From Panorpa germanica (taxonomy: Eukaryota > Arthropoda > Insecta > Mecoptera > Panorpidae), in the NCBI GenBank assembly GCA_963678705.1, contig OY783203.1, forward strand, positions 30,052,535 through 30,116,534: a stretch of 64,000 nt of DNA, given 5' to 3'. Position 1 is the stretch's first letter. The number at the start of each line of letters is the position of its first letter. The notes under the pieces were generated by a model that made no database searches, was not told the DNA's origin, and saw nothing but the letters and a program-made list of their open reading frames with translations. Both the position numbers and the translations under genes were made by a program. Below are positions 58,905 through 64,000 of this stretch, in pieces.

Positions 58905-59250
58905 GTTGTATCTAGTGATAGTTTACAGTGGCTGGCAACAGATGGCAGCACAGACTTAAGAAGCATCACTAGTGAAGGTAACGCTGCTAGAAGAAGATAT
59001 AAACAAGAAATAACAACTCAATGTTGGGGAGGCTGAAGTGCCTTCAGAAATTGCGGTAATATAGTGTTCTAAACATCTGTCGAGTTTGAGGAAATGAGTA
59101 CTAGTTATAGTGGCAAGAGGATGAAAATCCGAACTCGAACTCCATTATCTTGATGTTAGTGCATATACTACATTATAAAAGCATTACAAGAGATTTTCGA
59201 AATCAGTTAAATCGAACTCGAAGCTAAGATTCACCCAAGTGTGTTCTTGT
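58905..59250. repeat. Dispersed repeat, decayed partner of 56480
   Basis: It shares AACAGATGGCAGCACAGACT, ACTAGTGAAGGTAACGCTGC, AGAAGA and CCGAACTCGAACTCCATTAT with 56480-56880. No frame is conserved. The minus frame at 59269-59457 lies outside it and is not recognisable. Confidence 0.5.
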
Positions 59251-60284
59251 GTGAATTTTACCGAGTTTCTAATTAAGTGAGCCTAATAGCATCACCGAAC
59301 AATTATTCCCACTTATAGTAGATAATTCTCGTGGATACGATAGCCTGCATGACCTACGAATTGCAGGCGAGACATTGATACGAGCAGACTTAATTGGTGT
59401 TGAAAGGTACTTGTATACACGCTGCATGGCCCGTATGGTGATTACTAGCCACCCCATTTTTTGTTTCTAAATATATCGATTGATAGAACTTTTGTTAATT
59501 ACAAAATTAAAAGGAATGCCAAAGAAACAATCAAACCGGAAACGGAAATCGAACTTAAAGATACAGAAATTATGCTGTTTATATATAGTATATATTTGTT
59601 TTAAAGGTTTATTTACAGTTATTAGTCCAAAAAAAATTTTTCAAAAAAATTCCTGAAGAGACCATTAATTGTATTAATGTAAAAATTTATACATATGTTA
59701 TGGTAACTTTTAACTATATTTTATATTTGCAAAAATAATAATTTAGAAGCTGCTATAGTTGATCTCCCGGAGCTCTCTCAAAAAAGGCTTCTTGCGGTGA
59801 CCGCTATATCTCTGGACTGGATCATATAAAATGAATAAAAATGGCGGTTTCTCAAAAAAAAAAACGATTTTTGACCAAATTTTTTATAAATTATTTATAA
59901 AAAAAATTATCGGTGAGAAAAAACTATCGATTAATTTCTAAGAAATTTACTTAAGAAACTTTTGTTAAAATTTGAAACTGATCGGTTCAGCTGTTTCCGA
60001 GTAATCATGGTCACCGACTTTAAAGACACAGTTTTCAAAAAAGCGCATTTAAAGTTTCAAAAGTACTATACATAGTAGACATTTTTTTTTTCAACTTACA
60101 AAACTTCGAAAATATCCGCCGGATTTACTTGAAATTTTCTGTGTGTGTGTACTTTAATATATGTACATTACGAAAATGAATTTTTTTTTTTTTTAAATAT
60201 TGACTGTATATAACTCTTAATGTTTGCCGCTAACCTTTACATTCTTCCACATAATCTTAAATTATAACTTAAAAGAATTATATA
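59251..60284. other. Unassigned interval with homopolymer runs
   Basis: 59760-60190 has several A- and T-runs and phrases such as ATCGGTTCAGCTGTTTCCGA and GCGCATTTAAAGTTTC. These echo the style of the 54765 repeat without aligning to it. No gene is seen. Confidence 0.4.
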
Positions 60285-60409
60285 TCTTCCTTTTCCTCCT
60301 CTTGTCACTTTCTCTGCCCTCTACTTCACCATTCGAACTCTCATCAGCTCTTATATCCCCTTTTACTTTGACAAACTAAACATTCTGCCATCCATCTCAT
60401 TCGTTCCTT
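60285..60409 (-). pseudogene. LINE C-terminal fragment, minus strand
   Basis: Read on the minus strand, RWMAECLVCQSKRGYK followed by a stop corresponds to the RWMAEIVRRKE end at 52814-53119. A purine-rich stretch follows. It is cut off exactly where the CCCAGTAAACA element begins, so the element's insertion may have split it. Confidence 0.5.
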
Positions 60410-62003
60410 CCCAGTAAACATTTTGGAGTAAATTCGACTTAATTTCCATTACATATCATGAGTTTTTTGTCTGGAACGTGTTCGTTTTCTATTCACTCGT
60501 TCATAGGAAATGGCCTATTTATGAGCTACAGACATTGCAACGACGGTTCACTGGTGAATTAAAAGCGGAGTCGGTTTATGATTTATGACCGGAGTTATAA
60601 ATTATAATTTATGCCCTGCTGTGATTGGTCAGTGATATTACAATAAAATTAAGCGGGAAGTTTAAACAGAGTATTTATTTTGAAAAATAAAATCGATTTT
60701 TATTAGAAAACAAATTTATAATGAAAAAAAACAATAACTTTATGTAAGAATTTTATTAATATTTTATTAAATTTAATTTATTTACAGCATTATTTTTGAT
60801 CAATTGTTAATATAACATTAGTCTACATTGTTAAACATTAAATAATCATACACTAACTATTCTATATACTTGAATATACACTGGGCTTGAACTTTAGCTT
60901 TAGTTTTATCTACGAGACAGTTTCTGAAAATGAAATTACATGTACTTTACATATTTATATAGTAATAACTCTTATAAATAATATCTTGTAAGGATACCAT
61001 TTTATTTACCAGTAATCAAATCAAATCAGTAGATCAAATCTTGATTTGTAATTAAGTTCTTCTTATTTCTCCTTACAACAATTTTTGGGTACCGTCTAAT
61101 TTTGTGTCTGAAATATAAGAGAAAAATTAAAACAAATTTCTGAATGAAAAATACTGAAATATATGTAGATGAAGAAACGTATATAAGATGCTTCATAAAA
61201 TGGCGACTGAATATATATGTATTATGTAAATATGTACTTACCAAACATTTAATTTAAGAAACTTATAATTTCTTTGAACACTATTTTATATTATTGTTTT
61301 TTTAATGCAGTATTAAAACCGATTAAGAACATATATTATTTCACAAAACTATCAAAATATTACACAAAGAAACTTAGTAACTGACAGGACTCTAGGACCA
61401 GAGATAATAGCTAGGACGAGCATTTGTTATCGCTAGTTGGCGCTACTTGTTCCACTTCAGGGGTATAAAACTTAAGGATTCTACTTTTAGAGTTTGCAAA
61501 ATATACATATTTAAATTAAGAAATAAATAGATGTAATCTTTAGTACGGATCGTTTATCGTTTTTTTAATGAATATTTTTCATCTTTAACAATTCTGGTTA
61601 TATTAGTTTTTTACATTGTTCTGGTGATTTAAAAATCTACGATCGGCAGGTCTGCGTTAGGTTTAAAAGCTCTGTCTTAACAACGCTGGATAGATATTCG
61701 GGGATGGAGGGAGACAGCGTCTGACTATTACCATTAAAGAAATATTTGTTGAAAAAGGATAGCATATACTTTATACATACTGTCCTGAACGAAATACTTT
61801 ACAAGTATACAAGTGTAACGGTGAAAAATATATTTTACTTGCATTTTTGCATCTCGTTTCTCTCTCACTGAAATGAAAATGAATTTATCAAAAATATATT
61901 GATGGGTGAAAGAAACAGAAATACTTAATGAATGATGTTGGAAAAAGAAAGAATATTATTATGAAAAAATTCTAACACTAACACAAAATCAATACAATTG
62001 TAC
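60410..62003 (-). mobile_element. CCCAGTAAACA-terminal element, inverted, carrying 0.86 kb of extra interior
   Basis: 60410-60601 and 61460-62003 are the reverse complement of the long copies at 137 and 41609. Between them lie about 860 bp absent from those copies. The junction replaces only some 11 bp of the shorter form, so either another sequence inserted here, or this is a longer parent from which the short copies were deleted. The extra segment has no recognisable transposase; the minus frame at 61026-61244 is not informative. The distal inverted repeat is missing after CAATACAATTGTACC. Confidence 0.65.
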
Positions 62004-62065
62004 CTTCTCAGCAGTTATTTCCCTTACCTAGTTACTTTCTTATATGTTGCAAAAATATATTACAA

Positions 62066-62463
62066 CCCAGTCAAAATTTTGGTGAAATGGCATAGCAAGA
62101 AGAAGTTCCAGTCACGAAATCAATTATCACCTATGATAATCAAGATATTACCTATGAAAATAAATTGTCAGAATCTTTTCATAAGAATATTCTTTCTCTT
62201 TCCTACATCATACATTTAAATGGTGATATAGTTGTCTCTTTTACATTTGGAAATGTTCATTTTAGTAGAGATAAATTCCACATTCATTACACCAGAATAT
62301 TATAGAAAAAGAAACAAGATTTGCAACTTCATTCAATACTGGTACGGTAGTGAGGCCAGGTGAAGTGATTTTGCCGTTTGTAGTTCATATAACTGACAAT
62401 TCCCTTCAACGAGTGAAATCAAATTGAATTGTATCTTCAATATGATGCAAAATGTTTACTGGG
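62066..62463 (+). mobile_element. CCCAGTAAACA-family element, short form, decayed
   Basis: It starts CCCAGTCAAAATTTTGGTGA and ends ATCTTCAATATGATGCAAAA then TGTTTACTGGGG, like the short form at 26431-26692 but longer inside. It lies just downstream of the peptidase gene's stop codon. The 73-codon frame at 61998-62219 is spurious. Confidence 0.6.
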
Positions 62464-62506
62464 GAAGAAATAATTCCAATAACTTACTATTTAAAAAACC
62501 GATATT

Positions 62507-62512
62507 TTTAAT
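62507..62512 (-). terminator. Candidate poly(A) signal ATTAAA for the M13 peptidase gene
   Basis: On the minus strand ATTAAA lies about 125 nt past the stop codon. ATTAAA is the commonest variant of AATAAA. In DNA this A+T-rich the hexamer also occurs by chance, so the assignment is tentative. Confidence 0.3.
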
Positions 62513-62637
62513 AGAATTAGTTAATTATAAAAAATACAGGCAGACAAATTAGTTTAAAAATACAAATAAAGAATCGAAATATAAATAACTGACAATATTT
62601 GATTTATATGTGGTATAGGTTCAGACAGAATAGACGA

Positions 62638-62814
62638 CTACCACATTATGCATTTTTGTTCCGGGTTCATGTTACTGCCGACAGGGCAATTAAAGGCTTT
62701 GGAAAACTCATCCATATTAGACAATGGCACATTGACCCTGAATCTGTTAGGAGCGTGTACGTCACTGAGCAAGTATGTGTAGAGAGCTTTCACAGTACTA
62801 GTCCTGCACCATAG
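62638..62814 (-). CDS. M13 (neprilysin/ECE-like) zinc metallopeptidase, C-terminal exon
   Basis: M13 enzymes are mostly type II membrane or secreted ectopeptidases that cut small signalling peptides. This exon gives the last 58 residues. DVH (18-20) followed by RFR places a His and an Arg six residues apart (His20, Arg26), the spacing of the catalytic-site pair near the end of neprilysin. Then come PLSN (30-33), EFSKAFNC (36-43), GSNMNPEQKC (46-55) and the terminal Cys-x-x-Trp-stop that closes the M13 fold. The acceptor TTTTTTCAG borders the exon at 62815-62823 and leaves Trp-Cys exactly 14 residues before DVH, as in the family. However, the usual Arg-Pro-Glu after Trp-Cys is Thr-Val-Lys, and the usual Gly before PLSN is Val29. 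A second acceptor, TTGCTCAG, would start the exon at 62764, just before DVH. Upstream exons lie beyond the right edge. Family assignment is secure; subtype and activity are not. Confidence 0.85.
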   Translation of the reverse strand, partial: LWCRTSTVKALYTYLLSDVHAPNRFRVNVPLSNMDEFSKAFNCPVGSNMNPEQKCIMW

Positions 62815-62980
62815 CTGAAAAAATATTAGATTCAGATTATATGTGGCTATGAAATAGAAAAGATGCACTCAAAAAGTTTAAAAAAAGGAATGGTTTGACA
62901 AGTGTTATTGGAACTCGATATTGGTACCATTAAAAAGCAACACAATCAGCAAAAAGCAAAATCTACACACGAAATTTAGA
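62815..62980 (-). other. Intron of the M13 peptidase gene (3' part)
   Basis: On the minus strand, a T-rich tract and CAG precede the exon. No further coding similarity was found from here to the end of the window, so the intron is more than 1.1 kb long and continues past the right edge. Confidence 0.55.
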
Positions 62981-63990
62981 TTTTTCCAAAGTTTCCTACC
63001 GGGCCTAATTTTCTCAGTGCTCCTTTTATAAAATTTTGAATTTATAAAGTTTGTAATAGGTTCACATTCAATAGCGTAATACACATGCCAAGTTTCACCT
63101 TTCTATCTTTTACGAATAAAAAGTTATACAGAAAAAAGTGCAAACTTTTTCCAAAATTACGGGTTTCCAAGACATTCAAGGAAAAATTCGAGGATGACAA
63201 AAGTATTACAATTTTTTTCTCTACGAAATAGGAAATTTCCATATACTTCCCTGAAGCCGTTTTCGTGCCACCATACAAAAGTTGGCTAGAGACTAATGCG
63301 ACAACTTCAAATTTTTAAGACATTTTCTAAAACATAGTAATATCTTCATTTACAGGAAGTCACGATGATATCCAGAGGGATGTGAATACACAACCAGTAA
63401 AAGAGTGACCGATCATCAATCTTAAGAATAAGGTAAGACATATTTTTAAAGAATTCTTTTACGTGTTGTTAGGTCAAGCAATTTCGTTCTTATCTTCAGT
63501 TGTTTTTATTAAAAAATATACTGATTTGTTTTCTTTTTAAAAATAACGTCAAATTTCAACCTCTATATAATATTCTAGTATATTCTGGTATTATTTTCTT
63601 GAGTTCGAAGCGGCCAACTTCAAATTTTCAGGATAATTAGATAATGATCCTATATTATAATGTTCCAAGTGTTTATTTATATTCTTATATGTTTCTATGT
63701 TTATATGTTTGGTTCGAATTTTGTATGGCATCTCGAAAACGGCTCCAGGGAAGTTTTTGAAAATTTCCTATTTCGTAGAGAAAAAAATTCCCCGGCTTTT
63801 TCCCTGAATTTCCTGGAAACCCGTAATTTTGGAAAAAATGGAAATAAAGTGAGCCTTTTTTGCTGTATTACTTTTAATTCGTAAAAGATAGGAAGTTGAA
63901 ATTTTGCATGTATATTAAGGTATTCAATGCTGACATTTCTCAAGAGGTTGAAGAAATTTGGGGGCCCGGTATGGAACTTTGGAGAAAGTT
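62981..63990. repeat. Large inverted repeat (CCGTAATTTTGGAAA family) in the intron
   Basis: The left arm (62981-63281) and right arm (63719-63990) are imperfect reverse complements over about 280-300 bp. Matched blocks include AAAACGGCTYCAGGGAAG, ATTTCGTAGAGAAAAAAATT, CCCGTAATTTTGGAAAAA, TTCGTAAAAGATAGRAAGTT and GGCCCGGTA. The 440-bp spacer has no recognised feature. Single-arm relatives lie at 33290 and 48123. Open frames in the arms (63042-63278, 63660-63943) arise from the repeat. Confidence 0.7.
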
Positions 63991-64000
63991 CATATTCTGG

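Noticed and set aside
1-64000. CRISPR arrays, operons, phage or bacterial genes
   Set aside because: No regularly spaced direct repeats with unique spacers, no clustered long reading frames and no Shine-Dalgarno-led genes; content and signals are eukaryotic.

Overview
The window looks like animal nuclear DNA, most likely from an insect. It is strongly A+T-rich, has no operon-like gene packing, and is dense with eukaryotic transposon remains: mariner, hAT-like, PIF/Harbinger-like, Helitron and LINE. The recurring motifs fit an arthropod better than a vertebrate, but the order cannot be fixed from this sequence alone. No bacterial, phage, CRISPR or operon features are present.

Only one host gene can be supported. 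The minus strand at 62638-62814 carries the C-terminal exon of an M13 (neprilysin/ECE-like) zinc metallopeptidase. It ends in the family's Cys-x-x-Trp terminus, and its remaining exons must lie beyond the right edge of the window. Almost all other short open frames are chance frames in A+T-rich DNA or lie inside repeats.

Layout: 0-9 kb holds a CCCAGTAAACA-terminal element, two MITE copies and unassigned DNA. 9-18.4 kb holds a mariner end interrupted by a LINE tail, a hAT-like element with a perfect 8-bp target duplication, two GCCGGTTTCAC MITEs, a mariner-derived MITE and a full-length PIF-like MITE. 18.4-23 kb is A+T-rich and nearly featureless. 23-27.5 kb is a cluster of small terminal-inverted-repeat elements, with four packed into 1.15 kb. 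28-35.5 kb holds dispersed repeats, a LINE-derived tandem array and two decayed mariners. 37-42.5 kb holds LINE tails, a 40-bp near-perfect palindrome, a GGGCTTGTGTCCT element and a second CCCAGTAAACA element. 45-50.3 kb holds a deleted mariner with intact ends, a short Helitron and another GGGCTTGTGTCCT element. 51.7-54.1 kb holds three LINE-type fragments, one with a target duplication and a poly(A) tail. 54.7-62.5 kb holds more dispersed repeats, a hAT-like MITE and a nested CCCAGTAAACA element. 62.6-64 kb is the peptidase exon followed by intron carrying a large inverted repeat.

The elements are mostly non-autonomous: ends are kept while transposase genes are deleted or frameshifted. Several families occur three to five times in 64 kb, sometimes as near-identical pairs (137 and 41609; 40214 and 49695), so they were mobile fairly recently. 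I found no coherent undescribed gene system. The items most worth follow-up are the repeat families I could not place in a superfamily, the tandem array grown from a LINE tail, and the peptidase exon with its intronic inverted repeat.
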